This document shows, piece by piece, positions 55,741-63,615 of a stretch of 64,000 nucleotides of DNA (within the stretch, counting starts at the first letter, position 1; each line of letters begins with the position of its first letter). A program made the position numbers and the translations under genes. The notes under the pieces were generated by a model. That model searched no databases. It saw only the letters and a list, made by a program, of their open reading frames with translations, and had not been told where the DNA came from. The stretch is from Gammaproteobacteria bacterium (GTDB lineage: Bacteria; Pseudomonadota; Gammaproteobacteria; Ga0077536): the NCBI GenBank assembly GCA_024234975.1, contig JACKNH010000016.1, positions 1 to 64,000 on the forward strand, given 5' to 3'.

Positions 55741-57087
55741 TCACTTCCCGTGTTGCGCGCGTGAGGTGAGCCACCATGCCACACCGCCGGTCGCCAGGGT
55801 GAGCAGGGCGGCAAACATCTCCAGTGGATTACGCTGCGCGGCCAAACCGGCGAAAACGAGCGTGGCAACCACGAACACCAGTGGCGCCCAGGGGTAATAC
55901 CTCAGCTCTTCACGCTGCGCAGGTTGCGAACGCGCAATCAGAAACAGGCTGGCGACGGTCGCCGCCGCGGACAGCGCCAGCGTAAAGCCGAGGTACGACA
56001 GCAGTTGCCGCAATTGCGCGAGCCATACCACGGCCATCGCGAAACCGGCCTGGAAGAGTATCGCCGTCACCGGCGCCCGGTGACCAAAGCGGAATACCGC
56101 CGGCAACATTCCGTCCTCGGCCATACGCGCATAAACCCGCGGCCCGGCAATCAACATGGCCGAGACGGACGTGAAAAGCGCGATGGCAATTACCAGCCGC
56201 ACAGCATTTGCCAACCAGGCACCACCGATGAATCCAGCGGCCGCGGTGGCGACGTCGGGCACGCCATGCACGACAGCTGCCGGCGGCACCAGCACGAATA
56301 CCGCGTTCAGTAACAGGTAAATTGCAGTCGTCAGGAGGGTCGCCACGACCATTGCCACCGGTACACTTTGCCGCGCCGAAGGCACTTCCTCTGCGATATA
56401 GACGGCGGCATTGAAACCGGAATAACTGAACGATATCCACATCAACGTCAGCGCGAACACAGACCAGGAAAACGGCTGTACGGTCGCGCTGCTCAGCCCC
56501 TGCCACCCGCCACTGACACCGCTGGCGAGTCCATAGACGCAGAACACGGTAATCAGCACGAGCTTCAGTCCCACCACCATGTTCTGCACGCGTGCTCCAC
56601 TGGCAACATGCGCGGCATGTAACGCCGCGGTCACGGCGATCACGCCGCTGGCCACCAGGTTGGCGCGGACACTGCTGGAATTGCCGGGTAATGCATAAAC
56701 AGCGAAAGCGCCGGCGGCGTAGGCGATAGCGCCGGTAAACCCCGCGAGCATCGAAACCCAGCCGGCGATGAAGCCGGCGGCCGGATGAACGAACCGGGCG
56801 AGATAAACATACTCTCCACCGGATGCTGGCAGCACGCGCGCAAGATTGCCGTAGCTGAGCGCTCCGGCAATTGCCACCAGGCCGCCGATCACCCAGGCGC
56901 CGAGTACCCACCACGGCGTTCCAAGATCAGCGAGTGCGAAGCCGGAGGTGGTGAATACGCCCGCCCCCAGCATGTTCGCGATCACCAGCGCGATCAGTGT
57001 CGCGCGGCCGAATGCCGGGTTGGCCCGTCCGTTGTCGGCCGCAACGTCCGCCATGGGCTTGCCGGAGCGACCGTTCGTGGCGCTCAA
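55741..57087 (-). CDS. APC-family amino acid permease
   Basis: The 448-residue product has 12 predicted transmembrane helices. It shows the APC-superfamily helix-1 motif ANMLGAGVFTTSGF, YGNLARVLPASGGEYVYLARF and ISFSYSGFNAAVYIAEEV. Such transporters carry amino acids or related amines by proton symport or exchange. Its start overlaps the stop of the exported methyltransferase gene by 4 nt (ATGA), so the two are co-translated, although the functional link is not obvious. Confidence 0.9.
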   Translation of the reverse strand: MSATNGRSGKPMADVAADNGRANPAFGRATLIALVIANMLGAGVFTTSGFALADLGTPWWVLGAWVIGGLVAIAGALSYGNLARVLPASGGEYVYLARFVHPAAGFIAGWVSMLAGFTGAIAYAAGAFAVYALPGNSSSVRANLVASGVIAVTAALHAAHVASGARVQNMVVGLKLVLITVFCVYGLASGVSGGWQGLSSATVQPFSWSVFALTLMWISFSYSGFNAAVYIAEEVPSARQSVPVAMVVATLLTTAIYLLLNAVFVLVPPAAVVHGVPDVATAAAGFIGGAWLANAVRLVIAIALFTSVSAMLIAGPRVYARMAEDGMLPAVFRFGHRAPVTAILFQAGFAMAVVWLAQLRQLLSYLGFTLALSAAATVASLFLIARSQPAQREELRYYPWAPLVFVVATLVFAGLAAQRNPLEMFAALLTLATGGVAWWLTSRAQHGK

Positions 57088-57782
57088 GGCCGCAGGAATG
57101 AATACATGAAGTTGTCCGGCATCCCTTCGGGCGTGATGTCCTTGTCAAAGGTAAAGCCGTTGGCTTCGATTTCCCTGGTGAACTGCGCCTTACTGGCGCG
57201 GATGTGTTCGAGGATGAAGGTGTCGGACTTGCCTTCCACCCGGTCGAAGTCGAAAACCACCAGGCGGCCGCCCGGCCGCAATGCCTGGCGGATCGATTGC
57301 AGCATCGCGTCGTAATCCTCAAAATGGTGATAGGCGTCGCAGACGAAAACCATATCGACACTGGCCGGCGCCAACTCGGCGGAAACCTCGGTGCCAAGCA
57401 CCGCGGTGACCTGTGACAAGCCGCGCTCGCCCGCCTGCTGCCGGATGTAATCGATGAACTTCGGCACGATATCCACCGCGTAGACATGGCCCTGTGTCCC
57501 GACCCGTGCCGCCAGCAGTGGCTCGAACAGACCGGTACCCGCGCCGACATCGGCCACGCTCTGGCCGGGTTGCACATCCAGTGCTGCAACGATCTGATGG
57601 CGGAAATCAAATGCACCGCGACCTTCGCCTTCGAGACGCTCGACCCAGGTTTCCACCACCAGGCCAGGATCCTTGTACGGCGCGTTGATATCCGCACCTG
57701 GCGCCTGTGCCAGGACCGCAACGCTGAATGCCGCCAACACGACGGCGCTAAGCTGGCGACTCAAGTCCATAATCCCGCGCAT
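57084..57782 (-). CDS. Class I SAM-dependent methyltransferase-like protein with signal peptide
   Basis: The 232-residue product begins with a likely Sec signal (about residues 8-26, LSAVVLAAFSVAVLAQAPGA). A Rossmann methyltransferase core follows: motif I VADVGAGTGLFEPLLA, an acidic end of strand 2 in VYAVDIVP, VDMVFVCDAYHHFEDYD and LRPGGRLVVFDFD. SAM is not normally available outside the cytoplasm, so either the N-terminus is a membrane anchor or the exported protein works differently. GGGGGAG precedes the ATG at 57782. Co-translated with the amino acid permease downstream. Confidence 0.82.
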   Translation of the reverse strand: MRGIMDLSRQLSAVVLAAFSVAVLAQAPGADINAPYKDPGLVVETWVERLEGEGRGAFDFRHQIVAALDVQPGQSVADVGAGTGLFEPLLAARVGTQGHVYAVDIVPKFIDYIRQQAGERGLSQVTAVLGTEVSAELAPASVDMVFVCDAYHHFEDYDAMLQSIRQALRPGGRLVVFDFDRVEGKSDTFILEHIRASKAQFTREIEANGFTFDKDITPEGMPDNFMYSFLRP

Positions 57783-57912
57783 CGAATCTCCCCCGTGGTT
57801 GATGCTGTACACCCCCTGCATTCTACAAGCGGATGTCATAGATACGCACCGGGACGGCGCAAACCCGGTAAACTTCCGGGGGAATCGAGCCACCGGGAGT
57901 CGCCTCGTAATC

Positions 57913-58365
57913 ATGGAAAGCGAAATCAGCGCCGCGGAAAAGCTGGCCATCGAACGCGCCTGCGAGCGGGTGGTGCTGGACGCCGTGCACGGCAACGACA
58001 GCCGTGACTACAAACTGCTTGCCGCGATGTTTACAACCGATGGCACTCTGCATCGCCCCTCCGGCCCACCGCTCATCGGACGCGAGGCGATTGAGGCTTC
58101 GTATCTGCAACGGCCGGCTGACCGCATCACCCGCCATCTGGTCACCAACATCCGCGTGGAGATCACCAGCCCATCGACCACCCATGTTCTGAGCTACGCA
58201 CTGGTTTACGCCGCCAGTACCGCGCGCCCGGCCGAAGGGAATTTCGGTCTGCCTGCAGAGACGCGTCATCTGGTGGGCGAATTCGAGGACGAGATGGTGT
58301 TCACCGACGAAGGCTGGCGCATCCGCGAACGCCACGCGCGGTTCGTCATGCATTTCGCCGGCTGA
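57913..58365 (+). CDS. SnoaL/NTF2-like protein
   Basis: The 150-residue product has an alpha+beta cone fold pattern: N-terminal helices (AAEKLAIERACERVVLDAVH), LLAAMFTTDGTLHRP, LIGREAIEASY, RHLVTNIRVEI and FTDEGWRIRERHARFV. SnoaL-like domains act as small-molecule isomerases, hydrolases or binding modules. No signal peptide is seen. It lies 67 nt upstream of the SoxC-SoxD fusion on the same strand, which may be coincidental. Confidence 0.8.
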   Translation: MESEISAAEKLAIERACERVVLDAVHGNDSRDYKLLAAMFTTDGTLHRPSGPPLIGREAIEASYLQRPADRITRHLVTNIRVEITSPSTTHVLSYALVYAASTARPAEGNFGLPAETRHLVGEFEDEMVFTDEGWRIRERHARFVMHFAG

Positions 58366-58432
58366 GGTATAGCTCCGGCCCTTTCAGATGCTAAGCTGGC
58401 CCCTTGTGATTGCGCTCGAGGGGGAGCTGGCA

Positions 58433-60235
58433 ATGTCCAATCAAGATTCCGTGCCGGAACAGGTCGCCGGCAATGGCCTGCTGCACCGACGAACTTTTCT
58501 GACCCATAGCGCTGCGCTGGTCAGCGCAGGTGCGGTCGGCCTGGCCACGACTGACGTCCACGCCGCCACGCGCCAGCCCTGGTCAACCGCGCCCGGTGCG
58601 CCCATGTCGGCTTATGGCGATCGTTCCCGTTTCGAAGCCGGGGTGGTGCGCGACCCGGTCAGGTCGGCGCCGGGCACGACCGGAACCGGCGCTTCGCTGG
58701 CGCCACTGGAAAAGCTCGAAGGTACGATCACGCCCAACGCTTTGTTTTTCGAACGCCACCACTCCGGCATACCCGATATCGATCCGGACCAGCACACCTT
58801 GCTGATACACGGCCTGGTCAAACGGCCGCTGAAATTCGATATGAACGCCTTGTCGCGCTACCCGATGGTCACACGTACGCATTTTCTGGAATGCTCGGGC
58901 AATTCGCGCATGCTGTACGCGCCCGAACCGGTGGGGGGTAGCGCCGGCAGCCTGCATGGCCTGGTGTCCTGCGCCGAATGGACCGGCGTCCCGCTGTCGA
59001 TGCTGCTGGATGACGCCGGCATCGAACCGGGCGCGGGTTGGATTCTGGCGGAAGGCGCTGACGCGGCCGGTATGTCACGCAGCGTTCCGCTGAAGAAGGC
59101 GATGGACGATGCGTTCATTGCGCTATACCAGAACGGTGAGCGACTGCGCCCCGGCAACGGCTATCCGGCGCGGCTGTTTCTGCCCGGATTCGAGGGTAAC
59201 GCGAACGTCAAATGGCTGCAGCGGATCAAAGTGACGGCCGGCCCGACCATGACCAAGGATGAGACCTCCCGCTATTCGGATTTGCAGGCCGATGGCAAAT
59301 CGTTGCTGTTCACGCTCACCATGGGGGTCAAATCTGTCATTACGCGGCCGTCGGCGGGCCTCAACCTCACCGCACCAGGACTGTATGAAATCTCCGGTCT
59401 GGCCTGGTCCGGCGCCGGCCGCATCGCGCGGGTGGAAGTATCGGCCGATGGCGGGCGCAGTTGGTCAGATGCCGTGTTGAACGAACCGGTGCTGACGAAA
59501 TCCCTCACCCGGTTCCGTATCCCCTGGCACTGGGATGGCGGGCCGGCGGTGCTGCTCAGCCGCGCCATTGACGACGCCGGACATGTTCAGCCCACCCGCG
59601 AAGAACTGTTCAGCGCGCACGGCAAGAACCAGATGTATCACTGCACCGCCATCCAATGCTGGGGCGTTGACGCGGGGGAGCGGTCACCAATGTCTATGTA
59701 TAAACGACGTGAGCTGCCTCTGACGCTGGCAATCGTCTTGCTGGGCACTGCGGCCAGTGCGGCCGGGGAAAGTCCGAATCTTGGCCGACCGGCGACGGCA
59801 GAGGAAGTCGCGGCACTGGATCTGAGTATCGGCCCCGACGGCGCCGGCCTGCCGCCCGGACGCGGCACCGTGCGCGAGGGCGAAGCCATTTACCTGCAGA
59901 AGTGTCTCGCCTGTCACGGGCCGGACGGGCGCAATGGTCCCAACGACGCGCTGTCCGGTGGCATCGGCAGCCTCACTTCGGCGACGCCGAACAAAACCAT
60001 TGGCAGTCTGTGGCCATACGCCACGACATTGTTCGACTACGTGCGACGTGCAATGCCGTACCAGCAGCCCGGCTCATTGACCGACGATGAAGTCTACGCG
60101 GTGACGGCTTACCTGCTGAATCGCAACGGCATCGTCCGCGACAATGCCAGGATGGACGCGGCGACGCTGGCTGAAGTGAAAATGCCGAACGTGGACAACT
60201 TCATCTGGAGTGACGACGCGGGGCCACGCCCTTAG
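58433..60235 (+). CDS. SoxC-SoxD fusion: molybdenum sulfite/sulfane dehydrogenase plus c-type cytochrome
   Basis: The 600-residue open frame joins two normally separate subunits. Residues 1 to about 415 are SoxC/SorA-like: Tat leader (HRRTFLTHSAALVSAG), a sulfite-oxidase molybdopterin domain with the Moco-ligating Cys154 in FLECSGNSR, and a dimerisation domain. Residues 420-600 are a SoxD-like monoheme cytochrome with its own complete signal peptide (MYKRRELPLTLAIVLLGTAA) and CLACH at 491-495. No stop separates them. GGGGGAG followed by ATG at 59690 is a full internal start, so a separate 181-residue cytochrome may also be made. GGGGGAG also precedes the main ATG at 58433. Confidence 0.88.
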   Translation: MSNQDSVPEQVAGNGLLHRRTFLTHSAALVSAGAVGLATTDVHAATRQPWSTAPGAPMSAYGDRSRFEAGVVRDPVRSAPGTTGTGASLAPLEKLEGTITPNALFFERHHSGIPDIDPDQHTLLIHGLVKRPLKFDMNALSRYPMVTRTHFLECSGNSRMLYAPEPVGGSAGSLHGLVSCAEWTGVPLSMLLDDAGIEPGAGWILAEGADAAGMSRSVPLKKAMDDAFIALYQNGERLRPGNGYPARLFLPGFEGNANVKWLQRIKVTAGPTMTKDETSRYSDLQADGKSLLFTLTMGVKSVITRPSAGLNLTAPGLYEISGLAWSGAGRIARVEVSADGGRSWSDAVLNEPVLTKSLTRFRIPWHWDGGPAVLLSRAIDDAGHVQPTREELFSAHGKNQMYHCTAIQCWGVDAGERSPMSMYKRRELPLTLAIVLLGTAASAAGESPNLGRPATAEEVAALDLSIGPDGAGLPPGRGTVREGEAIYLQKCLACHGPDGRNGPNDALSGGIGSLTSATPNKTIGSLWPYATTLFDYVRRAMPYQQPGSLTDDEVYAVTAYLLNRNGIVRDNARMDAATLAEVKMPNVDNFIWSDDAGPRP

Positions 60236-60256
60236 CCAATATTGGCTATGACGGGA

Positions 60257-60634
60257 TTATTGGCGGAGCCTGGCCAGCTCCGCTGCGGCCAGTTCCTGCT
60301 CCACTTTCTCGGCCTCAAGCTGATTTGAGGTCTCGGTGCAGGCCAGCGCCTTTTCCTCACGCTCTTCGTCGAACGCGGCCACGGCCTCCGCGTTGGTCAG
60401 ACCCGACAGTTCGCCCTGGGCGATGACGATATCGCGCACGCGGTCCAGCTTCGCCAATTCCAGAGCGCAGTAGCGAACATCACGGTTAAGAAAATCGATC
60501 TGCTCGGTACTGACATCACGCCTGGACTCCCAGTATCCCTTGGGATTGATCATTCGCCGCGTATGATCCATGCCATCCAACAGCACGAATGCCAGCACGC
60601 CCAACGCGATGATGATGGCAAGTATCCGATTCAT
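60257..60634 (-). CDS. Membrane-anchored coiled-coil protein of unknown function
   Basis: I do not recognise a family. The 125-residue product has an N-terminal transmembrane or uncleaved signal segment (residues 3-20, RILAIIIALGVLAFVLLD). A Glu-rich, heptad-like helical region follows (about 75-123, FDEEREEKALACTETSNQLE onward), with Cys at about 56 and 98. The ribosome binding site is weak. It converges on the SoxC-SoxD gene with 21 nt between stops. Composition and codon choice look coding and no better frame competes. Confidence 0.65.
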   Translation of the reverse strand: MNRILAIIIALGVLAFVLLDGMDHTRRMINPKGYWESRRDVSTEQIDFLNRDVRYCALELAKLDRVRDIVIAQGELSGLTNAEAVAAFDEEREEKALACTETSNQLEAEKVEQELAAAELARLRQ

Positions 60635-60730
60635 GGTCGCATGATACAGGACTCGTCGGCGGCGGTACGGGATTCGACGCTTGGTTGGGCCGGTAGCCCG
60701 GTACGCCCGCCCACCGGGGAAAAGTTCGTA

Positions 60731-61060
60731 TCAAATGGTCCCGCGCTGGCGTGCTGCCCACGCCACGTGCCGCATCACCGGCTCATCAGCAAGCAATGCT
60801 TCGAGCGTATTGAAGCGCAGGCCAAGCGTCGTCTCGTCGTACAAGTCGTGTATGCCATCGTGACACAGGCGGCAGATGGCGATCCCTGCCGCCAGAACCT
60901 TGCGATCGAAATCCCGCCGGAATCGGGTACGGCGGTGCAGCTTCCGTGGAATCAGGTGATGAAAGGTCAGTGGGACGTGGCGCTGGCAGAGCACGCAACG
61001 GCCGCTCGCTGCATCTTTGGTTGACCGCACGCGCATTTCTCTACGATTGGATTTCGGCAT
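60731..61060 (-). CDS. HNH-endonuclease-like protein
   Basis: The product is about 109 residues. A first CxxC (CVLCQR) is followed by LTFHHLIPRKLHRRTRF, the HH/His pair of a beta-beta-alpha metal finger. A second zinc pair is in CRLCHDGIHDLYDE. This is the arrangement of small HNH-type proteins related to McrA-like nucleases. Start at 61060 (MPKSNRRE) or 61036 are alternatives, and no strong ribosome binding site is seen. No restriction-modification, toxin or phage genes are adjacent, so its role is unclear. Confidence 0.75.
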   Translation of the reverse strand: MPKSNRREMRVRSTKDAASGRCVLCQRHVPLTFHHLIPRKLHRRTRFRRDFDRKVLAAGIAICRLCHDGIHDLYDETTLGLRFNTLEALLADEPVMRHVAWAARQRGTI

Positions 61061-61163
61061 GCCCGGGATCCATGCGTGAGCCAACGTGCGGCCGGGCGGG
61101 GAGATCAGTGCAAGGGTCTGGCCGCAGGGGGCGCCAGTTCGAAACTGAGTCTGGTGGTGCAAC

Positions 61164-61198
61164 AAAAAACCGCCAGGCACCGGATGGCAGCCTGGCGG
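61164..61198 (-). terminator. Rho-independent terminator downstream of the Tat mini-peptide
   Basis: On the minus strand, a perfect 9-bp stem CCGCCAGGC/GCCTGGCGG with an 11-nt loop is followed by TTTTTT. It ends the transcript carrying the gene at 61306-61524, 108 nt after its stop. Confidence 0.85.
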
Positions 61199-61305
61199 TG
61201 GTTACTTCATCGGGACCGTCCTCGAACGTCGGCTTTCGGGGAATTCGGCCTTGCCGGCTCTCCGCCGCCTGGCGACGGAAAAGCGGGCGATTATCCGATT
61301 TTAAA

Positions 61306-61524
61306 TTACAAGCACTGCGGATCGTTCGGGTTGGTCAGGCACGGATCACCGCCGCCGCTGCTGCCGCCCTGGCCGCCGGAGACTGCTTGTGCCAGTACGC
61401 CCCGGGATTGGGCCGACAGAAGAACGCCTACCGCAGGCGCGACGACCGCAGCCTGACCGGCTTTTTTGATGAAGTCGCGACGATCGCTGGCGATCTCGAT
61501 GTTGTTTTCGTTGTTGTCAGTCAT
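61306..61524 (-). CDS. 72-residue Tat-leader peptide with Gly/Ser/Cys tail, candidate modified-peptide precursor
   Basis: The product is 72 residues: an acidic/Asn-rich start, a twin-arginine motif (SDRRDFIKK, residues 13-21) and a hydrophobic stretch to a likely signal cleavage near residue 46 (VLAQA). A tail of only about 26 residues remains: SGGQGGSSGGG, then DPCLTNPNDPQCL with Cys62 and Cys71. No folded domain fits in the tail, so it behaves as an exported peptide. The gene lies 169 nt downstream of a PqqD/HPr-kinase-like gene and has its own strong terminator. ATG at 61524 follows GGCAGAG; a GTG at 61554 is in frame. A precursor role is inferred, not shown. Confidence 0.75.
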   Translation of the reverse strand: MTDNNENNIEIASDRRDFIKKAGQAAVVAPAVGVLLSAQSRGVLAQAVSGGQGGSSGGGDPCLTNPNDPQCL

Positions 61525-61693
61525 TTCAAACTCTGCCTTTCTGAACTTGTGCACACATGGGAACGAAAGTTAAATACCAACTGCGAGCAAAGCAATTATC
61601 AAGCCACCAAAAGCAACTGATTGATTTATTTGGTTTTAATCGATCTTTTGGCGAATTCCGGTCGCCCCCCTGTAAAAACGGTTGACAGACCCC

Positions 61694-62902
61694 TCACGGA
61701 TTCAGCGGAAACGCCGCGCGTAGCGTGTCTATGGCGACATTAAGGTCGTCGACGTCGAGGGTACGACATTGCACCCGCTGCAGCCAGATAACTATCGATG
61801 CTATGTCGGCGTGTGACAAATGCCCGCCAGTCGCCTTGCACTCGGTCAGGAGTCTGGCCAGCGCCTCGGCCTTGCTGATGGGCTGCAGGCCACCGCTGCT
61901 GCCCGGACGATACTTGGGGAATACGATGTGCTCAACGGGCGTCAGCACATCATCAGCCACCTGCATGGCCCCACCAGGGGCAAGGTAGCGACAGACCTTG
62001 TCGTCCGCCCGTAGATAGACAGGGCCATCGAGCAAGGCGGGAAACTTCCTTCCGAGCAACCTCCATGAAGGCTGCTTGATGCACAACGGGACGGGGGTCG
62101 GCCGCAGCAGGCAACCCTCACGCTGCAACAACGCCACCTCATCGGTGAAATACCGGTAGCCTGCGTGACACAGGGCGGCCGTCAGCGTCGTCTTGCCGCT
62201 GCCGGAGGACGCCGGCAGCATCAAGGCACCGCGGCCGTTCCCCACCACGCCGCAATGGATAATCATAAGATAATCGCAGGCACTGACCAGCGCATTGGTG
62301 ACCGTGGCAAATACCATTGGCGCTATCGTTTCATCGGCGCCACACCACCCCGCGGGCTTTCCGTCGAGCATCAGGTAATAGTTGCGCTCACGGTGGACAA
62401 CGCGCAGCACGATGTCGTCGACGGCGTCGCCGCCGTACTGCAGGTGATTGATCAGTGGCAGCGTACGTCGCAGCGTCGCGAAATCGGAAAACTCGATGGC
62501 CGCGACCCGATCCAGCAAGCGGACACGCAATATCGCGCTCACGGCGTCCGTGGCGAGATCGTCTGGAAATTCCCGTGTCAGCGTGGGCGTGTCCACCGAT
62601 TCGACCCGTACGGCCCGCGGCAACGGCACGCCATTGCGCGAACCGAGCAACCCGGCCGCCTGCCAGTGGTCGAGTGTCTCGTCGACGTGCGCACCGGCCG
62701 TTGTCGCGTCAGTCGCCAGTAGTCCGCCAAGCTCGTGTACCAGACCCGCACGGTCCAGGCCGGCATCCGCATGTATCCACAGGAAGGTTGCCGCGGTGTT
62801 CAACCTGTGCAGCTGCTGGGTGGCTTCGCTGAACACCACCGACTCGTCATCCAGCAGGAACAGTCGTGCATCAGGGGCCACTGTCATCGCGGCAACGTTC
62901 AT
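61694..62902 (-). CDS. PqqD-domain / HPr-kinase-like fusion protein
   Basis: The 402-residue product has two parts. Residues 1-90 resemble a PqqD-type peptide-binding chaperone (RLFLLDDESVVFSEATQQLH, LNTAATFLWIHADAG, VDETLDHWQAAGLL). Residues 205-400 resemble the HPr kinase/phosphorylase fold: IIHCGVVGNGRGALML, the P-loop ASSGSGKTTL at 231-240 and RYFTDEVALL with the acidic catalytic region. Kinases of this type occur in RiPP and lasso-peptide-like gene sets, where PqqD domains bind leader peptides. AGGTGACGC precedes the ATG. The next gene downstream is the Tat mini-peptide, a possible substrate. Confidence 0.85.
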   Translation of the reverse strand: MNVAAMTVAPDARLFLLDDESVVFSEATQQLHRLNTAATFLWIHADAGLDRAGLVHELGGLLATDATTAGAHVDETLDHWQAAGLLGSRNGVPLPRAVRVESVDTPTLTREFPDDLATDAVSAILRVRLLDRVAAIEFSDFATLRRTLPLINHLQYGGDAVDDIVLRVVHRERNYYLMLDGKPAGWCGADETIAPMVFATVTNALVSACDYLMIIHCGVVGNGRGALMLPASSGSGKTTLTAALCHAGYRYFTDEVALLQREGCLLRPTPVPLCIKQPSWRLLGRKFPALLDGPVYLRADDKVCRYLAPGGAMQVADDVLTPVEHIVFPKYRPGSSGGLQPISKAEALARLLTECKATGGHLSHADIASIVIWLQRVQCRTLDVDDLNVAIDTLRAAFPLNP

Positions 62903-63064
62903 GCGTCACCTGTCGTGGCGGTGAGGGTCAATAAGTTCATGGATCTGCCGGCAGGCGTCAATTTGTGACGGTACACCGATCCCCATTGTTTATTCATCCG
63001 TCGCATGGCAGGTACGTTATCGACCGCAATGGAACGGACTTTGCGCCGCCGGTTCGACGAACCT

Positions 63065-63571
63065 TCATCGCGATGTCGGGGGCAGGCTGTAATCCGCAGG
63101 CAGATCCGCGAACATCGCCTCCCTGACGCCGGGGGTGATTTTCGTGCCGTCGATATACGTCCACCGGGCACCGCCTGCCGGGCGGATGCCGAACTGAAAG
63201 CCGTAGTGCTCGCCACGCTTGTTCGAGCGGCGATACACCACGTGTACCGGCACGACGACAAAGTCGCGACCATTCCCCTGCAGGAATTGCGGTTCCGCAG
63301 GAAAGTCCAACGCCAGCAGCGCCATGTACTGGCCCTTGCCGGCAACGGCTTCGAGCATGGCCCGCGCAGCGTCTTCACCGCCCATCGCTGCGATCACGGG
63401 CGGATAGGAATACCGCATGATGGTATCGACGTCGCCTTGATACAGCGCCGACACCGCGGACCTGACGTCGTTCTGCACGGCTTCGCTATCATTCGCTGAT
63501 GCGGTGCCTGTCGCTGACGTCCATATCAGCACCGCACACAGTCGCTGTAGGTATCGAATCAAAATCCGCAT
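63065..63571 (-). CDS. Secreted protein of unknown function
   Basis: The 168-residue product has a signal peptide (MRILIRYLQRLCAVLIWTSA, cleavage near TASAN). The body is alpha+beta (VQNDVRSAVSALYQGDVDTI, then VVVPVHVVYRR and GARWTYIDGTKITPGVREAM), reminiscent of the NTF2/DUF4440-like cone fold, which I cannot confirm. GCAGGAA precedes the ATG at 63571; 63580 is an alternative. It lies upstream of the PqqD/kinase gene on the same strand with a 162-nt gap and could be part of that transcription unit. Confidence 0.75.
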   Translation of the reverse strand: MRILIRYLQRLCAVLIWTSATGTASANDSEAVQNDVRSAVSALYQGDVDTIMRYSYPPVIAAMGGEDAARAMLEAVAGKGQYMALLALDFPAEPQFLQGNGRDFVVVPVHVVYRRSNKRGEHYGFQFGIRPAGGARWTYIDGTKITPGVREAMFADLPADYSLPPTSR

Positions 63572-63615
63572 TTCCTGCATCTCATGGCAAGCCCGGTCGA
63601 CGCTCTCCGCTGACA

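Noticed and set aside
62899..63378. 159-codon minus-strand open frame between the kinase and the secreted protein
   Set aside because: It is a different frame of the secreted-protein gene at 63065-63571, Arg/Ser-rich, with no signal or motif.
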